Of a stretch of DNA of 64,000 nt, positions 56,225 through 64,000 are shown in pieces. The notes below the pieces were generated by a model, which worked only from the letters and a program-made list of their open reading frames with translations, ran no database searches and had not been told where the DNA came from. Every line of letters starts with the position of its first letter. Positions within the stretch are counted from its first letter, which is position 1. Source of the stretch: Apostichopus japonicus (lineage: Eukaryota > Echinodermata > Holothuroidea > Aspidochirotida > Stichopodidae); NCBI RefSeq assembly GCF_037975245.1, contig NC_092577.1:29316398-29380397 (forward strand), read 5' to 3'. Made by a program: the position numbers and the translations under genes.

Positions 56225-58468
56225 ATCTAAATGTCACACTTCCCTTTGGGACTGTCGTGATCACTTTAGCTCCTCGTTGTTCCCACGAGGTCTGAAATAC
56301 AGGAAAGGTCAGGAAATACAAACACCCTTATAACATCCTTAAATTTTGAAAAAATTGTTGTAAATCCTCATTTGAAAAATTGTTCTTATATTCATGACTA
56401 CCATTTTTCCTCTTCAAGTTAAGGTGACCAGGCTGCCCCTCGATTTCTGGGGACAGATTTCACATACTGTCGCAATAAGTATACAGGTTCTCACAATGCT
56501 ACACTAGCACTGTGCTGTGTTTAATAATCGACAAGCACCTGCTCCGGTTAAAATCATGCATTGCTTGTCAGTCATATGCTTGTTCTGAAGTGCATCATTC
56601 AGTCCTAGAGATGTTTAATCATTTCACCATAATCGCAAGTTCGTAAATTATTAATCTTTTACGATTGCCAAAGTATTTGTCATTTCTACAGACATGTTTA
56701 CAATTACTTCATTACTGGCCTGGTTCACATAAACGGATGTCTGATAGAGTGTGTCGATTGCAGTGTAGTTTCATTTCAATGTGAAAAATATGTGCCTGCT
56801 ATCACGCTAGGCTAGAGCCTAGGCTAGAATGTTGAACGTCCTTCTATAGAAAACTCTTGCATACTGATCATCACACCGCTACAAGGTGTAACGACCATTG
56901 TTTGCATGTTTGCTTTTATTAGTGCTTGTAGTTGTAGTGGCCTAGTAGATTCATTCAAAAGTTTTTGATTTACTATGGAAGATTTTAGGAAACGTGTTAA
57001 CAGTGCACCATGGAGAAAGATTTGTTTTGAATGTATTTCTGCAATGTTAAAATAACAGTGATTAGGTCATACATGTAATCGCAAGAAGAGCTATGCAATT
57101 AATCGACTACAAAAGAAAGAGTCGACTATCAGCACTAGTGTAGGTACTCTCCCTTCATGTCAACATAGGGGATGGTGAGGGGTGTCAACAGCAATGTATC
57201 ATGTCCCCAGCTTTCCTGGAAAAAATTATGGTCATTTTTACTCTTTTTCTGTTTTATGTTGTCGAGGTTGGATGTATACTCTCCTGTGGTTTGTTATATC
57301 ACTTGAAGCCCTTATGCAATTTAGCAGAGTCATTGGGTCTAGCCTTCCATACAGATCATATGTTGGATATTACAGCTAGGCCTAAACCTGATAATGCTCT
57401 ATGATATAAGAATTACACACATTTTGATGTCCATCTCACCACAAATTATTGATAAGTGTTAGCATAAATGTTGCCAGAGTAACAATGATATTTGGCCTTC
57501 TGTTGGTAGACTTTATTTGTGTGTTGCATTCATACGAAACAATTAAAACATTTTCCGGTCCCATTGTTGCTTCTTTAACCATCAATCATCATCCTTCGCC
57601 CCCTCCTCTACTCCTGGCACTACCCTGGCCTTACCCCTTCTAACTCATGTACGAGATGCGAGTGTAATACCAGCCACCACTAAACACTTTCCTGGAAACA
57701 ATCAAAGTGATGGTGCAATGTCCAACATCACAGCTGGAATTTACAAAAGTTGTCTCAACTTCACTAAAACCAAAATCCACAACAGGCTCCTACCATTGGA
57801 GTAAAGGGATCTTTCTGATGGGTCTTGAACAGGGAAGCAAGTGTATGAGGCCATTTTAACATGATCACTCAGAATTGAGATTACATTGATAGGTATGAAA
57901 TGTTAACTGTTTGATATTACAATACTCAGAGATAACAGCAAGACCAAGAAAGGAGAATCAAGTTCTTGGAGGAACATTTGTCATGATGACATCGCAGACC
58001 CCCCACCCATTCTACCACTGCTCCTTGATGTTTGTCCCTTCCCCACACCACCCCCCCCCACATCATATTCAATGCTCTGCCAATCTCCCCTGCTTGGGGT
58101 ACAAACTTTAAGATGACCAAAGTAAGAAATTTTCAAACAAATTAAGCGTTTATTACCGTACAAGATTATTTAGAAAAGGGTTTGCCAAAATGCTAGCAGT
58201 GTGTTTTATTCTTGACCTAACCAGGGTCACATGATCTGTTATCAGAATATCCCTTTAACTATGAATATGGAATTATCACCTCCTCATTCTTCTCGATATA
58301 TCAACTCTTTCAATAAATCTGCTTATTCTGCATAATTCTGCATATTTAATTCGTCTTTCAGGGACAGCGCAATCAATGTCGGACCAAATTCAAAAATTAC
58401 TCGACCTTTCGGAGACATCATGTTCAACTCTTAGAGATTGTCTTAATGCAATCATGAAACATGATCAG
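37148..58468 (+). CDS. OSBPL1A: Oxysterol-binding-protein-related protein 1-like (ankyrin + PH part), 12 coding exons, 3' end beyond window
   Basis: Coding exons: 37148-37283, 37925-38085, 40273-40384, 42632-42717, 43413-43610, 45535-45579, 46476-46552, 47310-47373, 53389-53490, 54507-54638, 55596-55716, 58362-58468, giving 447 residues in unbroken frame. Ankyrin repeats: about 10-40, 53-82 (GWTPLHLAAYFGHVEVASLL), 86-116 (GESPLHRAAYTNRTEIVRVL), then about 180-212 (GNTPLIRASLQDNRDMAVLL). A PH domain spans about 237-337 (ISRFEGPILK ... YKSYWIVVDQGVATYY ... SQVWKV). A helical linker follows, ending SETSCSTLRDCLNAIMKHD, which matches the ORP1 sequence SRETCVALTDCLNLFTK. In ORP1L the ankyrin part binds Rab7 on late endosomes and the ORD senses sterol. 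The FFAT motif and ORD should lie to the right of the window. No earlier in-frame ATG is seen in exon 1. Confidence 0.93.
37925..38085 (+). CDS. OSBPL1A: OSBPL1A-like coding exon 2 (ankyrin repeats)
   Basis: Encodes SKANKGWTPLHLAAYFGHVE through ESPLHRAAYTNRT. Acceptor TGTTTCAG; donor ACT|gtgagt, the first of a tandem series of similar donors. Confidence 0.95.
38086..38790 (+). repeat. 23-bp minisatellite containing repeated 5' splice sites
   Basis: The unit CTAACCGAACTGTGAGTACAA spans the exon 2 / intron 2 junction and is repeated through about 38310, then again at about 38731-38790 beyond a SINE. Intact GTGAGT follows ACT or TCT at 38086, 38109, 38136, 38181, 38203 and 38226. A second repeat type (AACCTAATGGTTTTACCCAA) fills about 38320-38485. 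Confidence 0.85.
38488..38735 (+). repeat. tRNA-derived SINE (family A), copy 3
   Basis: A plus-strand copy with A-box TAGCCTAGTGGTTAACGCC, B-box GGTTCGATTCC, a body with GGCAAGGGTGTTGTTCAATA and a (CATA)n tail. It is nearly identical to 25092-25346, so the family has moved fairly recently. It sits within the splice-site minisatellite of intron 2. Confidence 0.85.
40273..40384 (+). CDS. OSBPL1A: OSBPL1A-like coding exon 3 (ankyrin)
   Basis: Encodes EIVRVLLEFNADVHILNCEG and TDEEVKKMLA. Acceptor TGTCTAG, donor gtaaga. Confidence 0.95.
40385..40685 (+). repeat. Imperfect repeats at the start of intron 3
   Basis: Three to four diverged units of ~60-70 bp share AGCTAGCTCCAAGCA(C/T)TACAA, GAGAGGTGAAGGAGGTGATTG and TGAATTGTGTGG. 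They begin within ~20 bp of the exon 3 donor. Confidence 0.65.
42632..42717 (+). CDS. OSBPL1A: OSBPL1A-like coding exon 4
   Basis: Encodes AIDRTQLVAREQQLLSAVAE then KDMGKVLGL, matching the ORP1 AVERTQQRKLEELLLAAARE segment. Acceptor TCAACAG, donor gtaagt. Confidence 0.93.
43413..43610 (+). CDS. OSBPL1A: OSBPL1A-like coding exon 5 (ankyrin)
   Basis: Encodes CPPDVNCVDSNGNTPLIRAS and NGADVDIRNN, matching NPPDVNCSDQLGNTPLHCAA in ORP1. Acceptor TTCCACAG, donor gtaaca, phase 0. Confidence 0.95.
43720..44235 (+). repeat. 55-56-bp minisatellite in intron 5
   Basis: About nine units with the consensus blocks AATAAGTTAGTGTTTCTGGC, CAATCAAACTGTTTGTATTG and AAGAGATCAACAGGG, starting ~110 bp after the exon 5 donor. 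Confidence 0.85.
45535..45579 (+). CDS. OSBPL1A: OSBPL1A-like coding exon 6 (start of PH domain)
   Basis: 45 nt encoding IQGNTISRFEGPILK, the first PH strand. Acceptor TACTCAG, donor gtacta. Confidence 0.92.
45836..46310 (+). repeat. ~37-bp GT-rich minisatellite in intron 6
   Basis: A dozen or so imperfect units built from TGTGATAAGGTGATGCTGTG and TGTGATGAGGTATTG. Confidence 0.8.
46476..46552 (+). CDS. OSBPL1A: OSBPL1A-like coding exon 7 (PH domain)
   Basis: Encodes MFGLMHRYKSYWIVVDQGVA then TYYKT, matching FFGWRLFWVVLEHGVLSWYR of ORP1. Acceptor TTACAG, donor gtaaaa. Confidence 0.95.
47310..47373 (+). CDS. OSBPL1A: OSBPL1A-like coding exon 8 (PH domain)
   Basis: Encodes ADSVAKAKRRGYRYLSGSKI then E, parallel to the ORP1 PDAVHNIYRQGCKHL segment. 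Acceptor ATCTTCCAG, donor gtaagt. Confidence 0.93.
47783..48225 (+). repeat. Duplicated ~85-bp segment in intron 8
   Basis: The segments at about 47785-47865 and 48140-48220 share TTTTTAGTAATCTTT and the run GCCATTCTTTATTTGGTTTT onward to CTTACATTGA, in the same orientation. Confidence 0.6.
49519..49536 (+). CDS. OSBPL1A: Candidate 18-nt cassette microexon (LGSDLE)
   Basis: CTTGGGTCTGATTTGGAG, between a good acceptor (CCTTTCTTAAG) and a consensus donor (gtaaga), in phase 0 like both flanking exons. Inclusion would insert Leu-Gly-Ser-Asp-Leu-Glu into a PH-domain loop. The alignment to ORP1 is complete without it, so it would be optional. A chance occurrence cannot be excluded. Confidence 0.4.
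49676..50047 (+). mobile_element. TTAA-flanked MITE family, copy 3
   Basis: TTAA at 49676-49679 and 50044-50047 encloses a copy close to 32183-32561, lying in OSBPL1A-like intron 8. Confidence 0.75.
50560..51955 (+). repeat. ~160-bp tandem repeats in intron 8
   Basis: Units begin around GAATATTCATTT at about 50728, 50895, 51054, 51212 and 51375, with a detached partial unit at 51893. Each carries CTTTGGATTGCCTGTTAT, GATAACTGTAA(C/T)A, CATGAAAGTACTAAACATAT and TTGTCCCAGCTGTTTG. Confidence 0.8.
53389..53490 (+). CDS. OSBPL1A: OSBPL1A-like coding exon 9 (PH domain)
   Basis: Encodes ASSSKMLAFTVHYPDGYSQV then WKVDTDNALQISRD, the later PH strands. Acceptor ATCTTCAG, donor gtaaga. Confidence 0.95.
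53549..53737. mobile_element. Fold-back element in intron 9
   Basis: Arms of ~55 bp are near-exact complements (left GGTTAATCAATGGTCTAGCG then TGCGTTACTCACA; right TGTGAGTAACGCACGC then TAGACCGTTGATTAACC). The loop contains GCGATGCACGGGGGCGGAGC. Related sequence (GTGCGTAACTCACAGGATTA, GTATGAATGAACA) continues to about 53912, so the full element may be ~365 bp. It begins 59 bp past the exon 9 donor. Confidence 0.7.
54008..54095. repeat. Inverted repeat with hammerhead-like motif (Penelope-type remnant?)
   Basis: GCCTGACGTTTCGATCCTAG then CAGGATCTTCAGA (54007-54037) faces CTGAAGAAGATCCTGCTAGG then ATGGAAACGTCAGGC (54060-54094). The CTGAAGA, GATCC/GGATC stem and GAAACGTC order resembles the hammerhead-type motif reported in Penelope-like retroelements. 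Both copies deviate: an extra A and a C-to-G change in the right copy, and a short deletion in the left copy. Confidence 0.5.
54507..54638 (+). CDS. OSBPL1A: OSBPL1A-like coding exon 10 (end of PH, linker)
   Basis: Encodes KWVKVFQDHSSFSGSQQSGL through EISLTNLEEKIK, parallel to EDWLEAIEEHSAYS in ORP1. Acceptor CTATACAG, donor gtaata. Reading through the donor stays open to a TAG-or-TGA stop at 55107-55109. Confidence 0.93.
54752..55340 (+). repeat. 26-bp minisatellite in intron 10
   Basis: About twelve units of GCCTGGGCTATCATCCTTTG plus TGCCCA at 54752-55080, then degenerate units to about 55340 (CTACCATCCGTTGAGCCCAG). All three plus-strand frames are open through the core because 26 is not divisible by three and the unit lacks stops in every phase. 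Confidence 0.88.
55596..55716 (+). CDS. OSBPL1A: OSBPL1A-like coding exon 11 (linker helix)
   Basis: Encodes NARVQQDLLEEHVKNIRSSL then STIIKKPGSP and onward, a charged helical stretch. Acceptor TAACCAG, donor gtaata. Confidence 0.88.
56043..56165 (+). repeat. tRNA-derived SINE (family B), copy 2
   Basis: A-box region TAGCCTAGTGGTTAGGG and B-box GGTTCGAATCC, then GGTGGAGGCTGGAAG, a T-run, GATTTTCCAACTC and an AT tail that merges into a (TA)n microsatellite (about 56175-56220). It shares head and body with 9400-9524 (minus). Confidence 0.75.
56470..57143. mobile_element. hAT-like non-autonomous element, copy 2 (5'-truncated)
   Basis: Same orientation as 9538-10137, sharing AGTATACAGG, CACTAGCACTGTGCTGTG, AGTGCACCATGGAGAAAG, TAATCGCAAGAAGAGCTATG and the TCGACTATCAGCACTAGTG end. 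The left inverted end is missing, and the middle carries ~250 bp absent from copy 1. Confidence 0.6.
58362..58468 (+). CDS. OSBPL1A: OSBPL1A-like coding exon 12 (last exon found in window)
   Basis: Encodes TAQSMSDQIQKLLDLSETSC then STLRDCLNAIMKHDQ. Acceptor GTCTTTCAG, donor gtaagt, phase 0. The sterol-binding domain exons were not found to the right. Confidence 0.93.
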
Positions 58469-58486
58469 GTAAGTTACCTTCATGTT

Positions 58487-59735
58487 GGCTACAGAGAGAG
58501 TTTGATGTTAGCAGAGAATCTTTTAGTATAAACTAGATATTTTGTTTTTTGTCTTTTAGTATAAACTAAATATTCTGTTTTATGATAAGCGATACAGAGA
58601 TAGTTTGATGTTTAAATGGCAGAGAATCTTTTAGTAGAAACTAAATATTCTGTTTTATGATAAGCGATACAGAGAGAGTTTGATGTTAGCAGAGAATCTT
58701 CGAGTATAAACTAAATATTCTGTTTTATGATAAGCGATACAGAGATAGTTTGATGTTTAAATGGCAGAGAATCTTTTAGTATAAACTAAATATTCTGTTT
58801 TATGATAAGCGATACAGAGAGAGTTTGATGTTAGCAGAGAATCTTCGAGTATAAACTAAATATTCTGTTTTTTGATAAACGATACAGTGAGAGTTTGATG
58901 TTAGCAGAGAATCTTTTAGTATAAACTAAATATTTTGTTTTTTTGATAAACTTACTGAGAGAGTTTGATGATAGCAGAGAATCTTAGTATAAACTAAATA
59001 TTCTGTTTTTGATAAACCATACAGAGAGAGTTTGATGTTAGCAGAGTATATTTGAGTATAAACTAAATATTCTGTGTTTCGATAAACGATACAGAGAGAG
59101 TTTGATGTTAGCAGAGAATCTTTGAGTATACACTAAATATTCTGTTTTTTGATAAACGATACAGTGAGAGTTTGATGTTAGCAGAGAATCTTTTAGTATA
59201 AACTAAATATTTTGTTTTTTTGATAAACTTACTGAGAGAGTTTGATGATAGCAGAGAATCTTAGTATAAACTAAATATTCTGTTTTTGATAAACCATACA
59301 GAGAGAGTTTGATGTTAGCAGATAATATTCGAATAGAAACTAAATATACTGTTTTTTTATAAACGATACAGAGAGAGTTTTATGTTGGCAGAGAATATTC
59401 GAGTAGAAACTAAATATTCTGTTTTATGATAAGCGATACAGAGATAGTTTGATGTTTAAATGGCAGAGAATCTTTTAGTAGAAACTAAATATTCTGTTTT
59501 ATGATAAGCGATACAGAGAGAGTTTGATGTTAGCAGAGAATCTTCGAGTATAAACTTAATATTCTGTTTTATGATAAGCGATACAGAGAATTTCATGTTA
59601 GCAGAGAATCTTTGAGAATAAACTAAGTATTCTGTTTTTTAATCAACGATACCGAGAGAGTTTGATGTTAGCAGAGAATCTTCAAGTATAAACTAAACAA
59701 CTGTTTTATGATAAACGATACAGAGAGAATAATAA
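58487..59735 (+). repeat. 70-75-bp satellite-like array with higher-order structure, intron 12
   Basis: About 17 units sharing GAGAGAGTTTGATGTTAGCA, GAGAATCTT, AGTATAAACTAAATATTCTG and ATGATAAGCGATACA, with two variants (70 and 75 bp; the longer has TTTAAATGGC). Blocks recur: 58863-59040 matches 59141-59320 at 278-bp offset, and 58575-58715 matches about 59415-59555. Confidence 0.88.
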
Positions 59736-61225
59736 GGGAGTAATTTGTCTCGTATTGCATAGTGAACATGGGGGAATTAGCTATTACACAAATGGAAAAA
59801 AATGTGTATTAGTTTGTGCACACTGAAGGCTTCTATTTTCAGTACTTTATGAGAAACAAAAACCATAAACCTGAAAAATGCTATAGAAATTGTGAACAAA
59901 TACCAGAGGAGTAATCTCCAAAATTAACCAACTCCTTTCTTGATATATATTAGTTTCGGCCAACAGATACTAGAAGCGAAAAAAAAAATCCCAGAAATTT
60001 AAATACCACAAGAGAGAATGCCAACATCCAAAACTTCTGTCACTTTTAATGATATGCAAAATGATATGTCTCTTTGGTTGTAACATTGAAATATTCTATT
60101 TCATTTAAATGATATTTTAGTGTCTTGCCGCACATAATATGGAAGTTTTAATAAGTATAGGTTGGGGCTAGCAGGGGGAGGGAGGGGAGATGGGGGGGTT
60201 TGCTTCATAGGCTCAAAACAAAATTGTGATGAACGAAGAACTTTCAGTATTAACTCTTCAGTCGGTGACTAATAGTTATGAGAAGATAATTAAACATGTC
60301 AACATTACATAACGACTAGCATGACCTTTGCTCTATAAGCCAAAGTGTCCTTAAACTAACGTTCTTTGCACATCACAATTTTGTTGTAACCCCCGAAGAG
60401 TTAGTTTCGTTTGTATTCATGCGATTGCTCTGGAAACGATTTTTCCTGTTTTAACTGTGTTGCTACTTACTCTATTTTTCATTTCCTGCTTCTTATTCAT
60501 TGAAAAAGGGCAGAACTTATAACTTGTAAACCTATCTACCCAAATGCCCCTATCAAACTAAATACCAACAATATTCATGAAAATTTTTTTTGAAATGCCT
60601 TCTGAAAGTATAGGTAAACTTTATCTTTGGCAGACTTGCTTATCCTAAATTGAGACTAAGATTTAAGGTGTAATTTTTTACTGAAAACTATAGTTTATGA
60701 AAGGCTTACTTCTCACAGTTTGCTTCCATACGTACGGTCATCTGTGCTTATATAATATGTCGATATATTGTTTAAACAGTGACCATGTTGAGTGTGTTTA
60801 CTTATCTTCCAGGGGCTGTTTGCATTTGATAAACAGCTGTTGACAAACCTACTTGCGTTACTCAAAATTAGATAAAAAGTTGATCAATATGGCCTCCAAG
60901 ATTTATTCACCAACTGAAGGTTAATTAACTCTTGATGTAACTAATGTTTCATATTTCCTTTCAGTTCTTAATATTTTTGCATCTCAGAAACTTGATTTGC
61001 ATAATATTATCATTATATTATTAGTCGCATGCCTATTAGCAAATGGGACAGTTTCAATATTGTCAAGTTTTATCTACACTCAGTAGTAGGGTTATCATTA
61101 TATCTTTCTTTAAGGTACTAATTAGGAACACTTAATTACCTCAATTTTTAATATTTTCTTAGAATGTGAGTGCAAACTGTTATAACTTCAGTGTACTATT
61201 TCTTAATCTTCTTACTTTGAAATAG
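59736..61225 (+). other. Intron 12 continuation
   Basis: No convincing next OSBPL exon. A possible alternative terminal exon at 60813-60875 is discussed as a finding. The segment 59835-59945 is duplicated at 62412-62525. Confidence 0.4.
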
Positions 61226-61227
61226 TT

Positions 61228-61378
61228 TGTCTCACCAGACAGAGACACGTAATGTGTCTCACCAGACAGAGACACGTAATGTGTCTCACCAGACAGAGAC
61301 ACGTAATGTGTCTCACCAGACAGACATGTAATGTGTCTCACCAGACAGAGACAAATCATGTGTCACACCTGAGAGACA
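61228..61378 (+). repeat. 27-bp minisatellite
   Basis: About five units of GTCTCACCAGACAGAGACAC then GTAATGT, the later ones degenerate. The apparent repeated peptide in this region is a by-product. Confidence 0.85.
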
Positions 61379-64000
61379 CATTTTACATAAATAATTATTG
61401 TTTTCAATCTATTGAGCCTATTCAGATGCTTACTTACATATTCCAATGGTTTTCTTTTAGATAACAGGCTGTTGAATTGAGAAACAACAAGCCTTATGTC
61501 GACTGGATTGTAAAACAAAGAGTAAATTGTTTTTTTGTGGTAGTTATTTAAATTTACACTTCCTAAAAATAGGTATCTGGGTGAACCCCCCTTATCAGGA
61601 TCGAATTGGTGGTTAAAACCACAAGTGTGTTTGCTTGAATTGCATTTAAGATCTGATCTGTGCCAGGCACAGATGAATTAGGTGGAATGGTGATAATGGT
61701 ATTACAGTCGTTGTAGTTTAATTTGTCTATCCAATAAGTGACTCATTTGAACTAATTTACCTGGGGTTGTTATATACCATGAAACTGACCTTTATCATTC
61801 TCAGGGAGATCCGTGTTAGGATAACAACAAGTCTCAACTAGAACAGTTTTTAAGGGGTCTCTGTGTTTTAAGTTTTTAAGAGGTCTTCATGTTTTAAGAG
61901 CATTTCTAGTTGCATAGAAGTGTTTAGAGAGCTTTGATACATTGAAAAGTATGACTACATGTTACAACTATCGTAGTAGTCAACAAATGTTAAGTTTAGT
62001 TTCAGGGGGGGACATCAAGAATCAGGAGGGGCATGACAACCTCATCGATGTCCTTTCAAAAGCATCTCGAGACAGAACCCTCAAATCGTGTCGCAAATCT
62101 TAAAAGTAATCATTCAAAGCATACTTAAAACCGTTGACACTTTTAGAAAGGACAACTGAACCAGGCAAATTATTCCAATCTAAGGAAAAAATTTTTTCAA
62201 ACATCTCATCTACTACAAATTTTCTTCAACTTAAGATAATGACCTTTTAGTGTTCCTATCCTTTGAAAGACTGAAATGTAAAAAAAGGAAGGAATAAAAA
62301 GTAGCTAAATATACATGAATTACATCCCCCCCCCACAACCTTCTAACTTCCAGGGGTGGTGCGACTGAGAATCAGAAATGGAGCTATTACAGAAATGCAG
62401 AAATGTGTAACAGTTATTTTCAGTACTTTATGAGAAATAAGAAACATAAACCTGAAAAATGATGCTACAGAAAATTGGAACAAATACAAGAGGAGAAATC
62501 TTCAAGATGAACCAACTCATTTTGATAAATAAAAGTTTGGATTGGTCGGCCTTGTCACCCTACCGTTAACCCAGTACTATCGTCCCCTTCCTCCTTCCTA
62601 TATCTAACATCTTATTCTGCTAGTTTTAATTATCCATTGCATTTGTTCGAAGTACAATGGCTTTTCTCTTATTTGTTACCTTGCCAAAAAGTTTTAGTCT
62701 TTTACACGTACATAGCATTCTGTTATCCTTGGTAACGACTTTGTGAAGTTCAACAGGGCCCTGAGTCATGGTGCGTGTTGTTTGGTTGACATATATTACA
62801 CTCACCAGGTCTCGCAGTGATCCTCATGTTTCCCTTACCCCCACCCCCCTCCCCCAACGGAGGTGATGGATATGAAGGAGCTTCCTCAATTCCCTCTCAT
62901 TTTACAGTAATCTACTTCACCACATAGCTGATATGAAGTTGTATGTCTTGGTAGAAGCCTTCTACAGGGGTCATGGTGTATGCCAATTGTGTGACCCCAA
63001 GGGTCACACCTCATGTTACTCTCTTTCCACCCCCACCACAGCAGAGATGAATTAATATCATGGTATATGTCAAGCCTGATACAAATCAAACCATTTTACT
63101 CAAGAGTCGATGCAATCCCCACTGTGTTGACTATGTTGTCATGTCGAGCAGCATCACGGTTAGCGGTTCTTTTCTATATTCATATTTTCACCACGCAAAA
63201 TACTCACCAGACTACTAAGTAGTGTCAGCTTGACACACTCGCAAGGCAGGTGTAATAGCTAGAGAGAGAATGTTACTCTTTCCAAGAAGCAACCAGGGTT
63301 TAAGCCTTCTTGAATATAAGAATTGGGTCTGTACTCTGTAGTAGGTTTGTGATTATCCCGTGTGCTGATATACCAGTCACCGATGCATGCATAGTGCAGA
63401 TATGGAACATTACCATACTTCCTGGATTCAGTTTTGTGTTAATTGTAATATGCATTGTTATGTTATGCAACCTGCTGCTTTAGCTAATACATCTTTATTA
63501 CATAATAATGATTAACTCTCTAGTTTAAATTGTGATATCATTGCTGTTTGGAGGTAGGCTGTACAATGTAATGGTAAAAATATTTTTGCTATTCACATCT
63601 AATTTGCTATTAAATAATCGTAACTTACACTTTAATATTTAATAAAAAATGTTGGGAGGGAGCTTGGGGGGGGGGGGTATTTTTAAAAGTTGAATACAAA
63701 CCTATTTGGGAGGTGAAGAAGAAAACTTTACTGTAAATGAAAAATTGTATACAACTGGATAGAACACAATATTTCCACAAATTAATTTTCAATAGCCCCC
63801 TCCTTTTTGTTTTAGTCAATCCAGTATAGGCTCTCCCTTGTTTATCATTTGTTTCATCATTCTCTCTTCACTTGTATCTCTTACTCTTACCTTTTACCAA
63901 TGAAAGCCTTTGTGAGGACTGTCCTTTGTGGGGTTTTCATGTATATCTGTTACTGTTGAAGGTTAATGTCCTTTGGTAAGTGACAAGGTTGTTGTTCGAA
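61379..64000 (+). other. Intron 12 continuation to the right edge
   Basis: No exon with OSBP-family similarity is recognised. It includes a C-run at about 62327, the second copy of the 59835-59945 segment at 62412-62525, and a G-run at about 63669. The downstream exons of the OSBPL1A-like gene must lie beyond 64000 if the gene is intact. Confidence 0.4.

Noticed and set aside
61252-61464. Open frame with repeated MCLTRQRHV
   Set aside because: A by-product of the 27-bp minisatellite.
61801-63830. Further OSBPL1A exons (e.g. after CTCAG at 61803, TTTTAG at 61460, TTACAG at 62907)
   Set aside because: Each candidate hits a stop within a few codons in the required phase, and none resembles the FFAT or ORD region.

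Overview
This is a metazoan nuclear genome window: AT-rich, with widely spaced small exons flanked by GT-AG introns and many short non-autonomous transposons, SINEs and minisatellites. An invertebrate deuterostome, perhaps an echinoderm such as a sea cucumber, would fit the gene structures and the repeat texture. That placement is an impression from composition and protein similarity, not a demonstrated result.

Three protein-coding genes can be reconstructed exon by exon, with every splice phase closing. (1) 5349-15150 (+): a complete CLK/LAMMER dual-specificity kinase, 12 coding exons, 473 residues, with an RS-rich N-terminus and a full kinase domain. (2) 28110-19617 (-): a complete archease (tRNA-ligase RtcB cofactor, ZBTB8OS-type), 9 coding exons, 197 residues, including 25-nt and 11-nt microexons. 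(3) 37148-58468 (+), running off the right edge: the first 12 coding exons (447 residues) of an oxysterol-binding-protein-related protein of the OSBPL1A/ORP1L type, with ankyrin repeats, a PH domain and a linker. The lipid-binding ORD domain is not in the window.

Layout: 1-5348 is upstream sequence with two terminal-inverted-repeat (TIR) elements; 5349-15150 is CLK; 15151-19616 is a convergent intergenic region with one TTAA-type MITE; 19617-28110 is archease, whose largest intron holds a 30-bp minisatellite with a SINE nested in it; 28111-37138 is a roughly 9-kb divergent intergenic region rich in MITEs, a telomere-like tract and AGGTCA direct repeats; 37139-64000 is the OSBPL1A-like gene, with unusual minisatellites in many introns. 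In one intron the repeat unit includes the 5' splice site itself.

The genes do not form a functional unit: CLK phosphorylates SR splicing factors, archease activates the tRNA-splicing ligase, and ORP1 works in sterol sensing and late-endosome contacts. No new multi-gene system is apparent. The most interesting signals are gene-structural (the 11-nt archease microexon, a changed LAMMER signature, a frame-breaking CLK cassette exon, tandemly multiplied 5' splice sites) and transposon-structural (a TTAA MITE beside its own duplicated empty site, and a MITE with a perfect 63-bp TIR).
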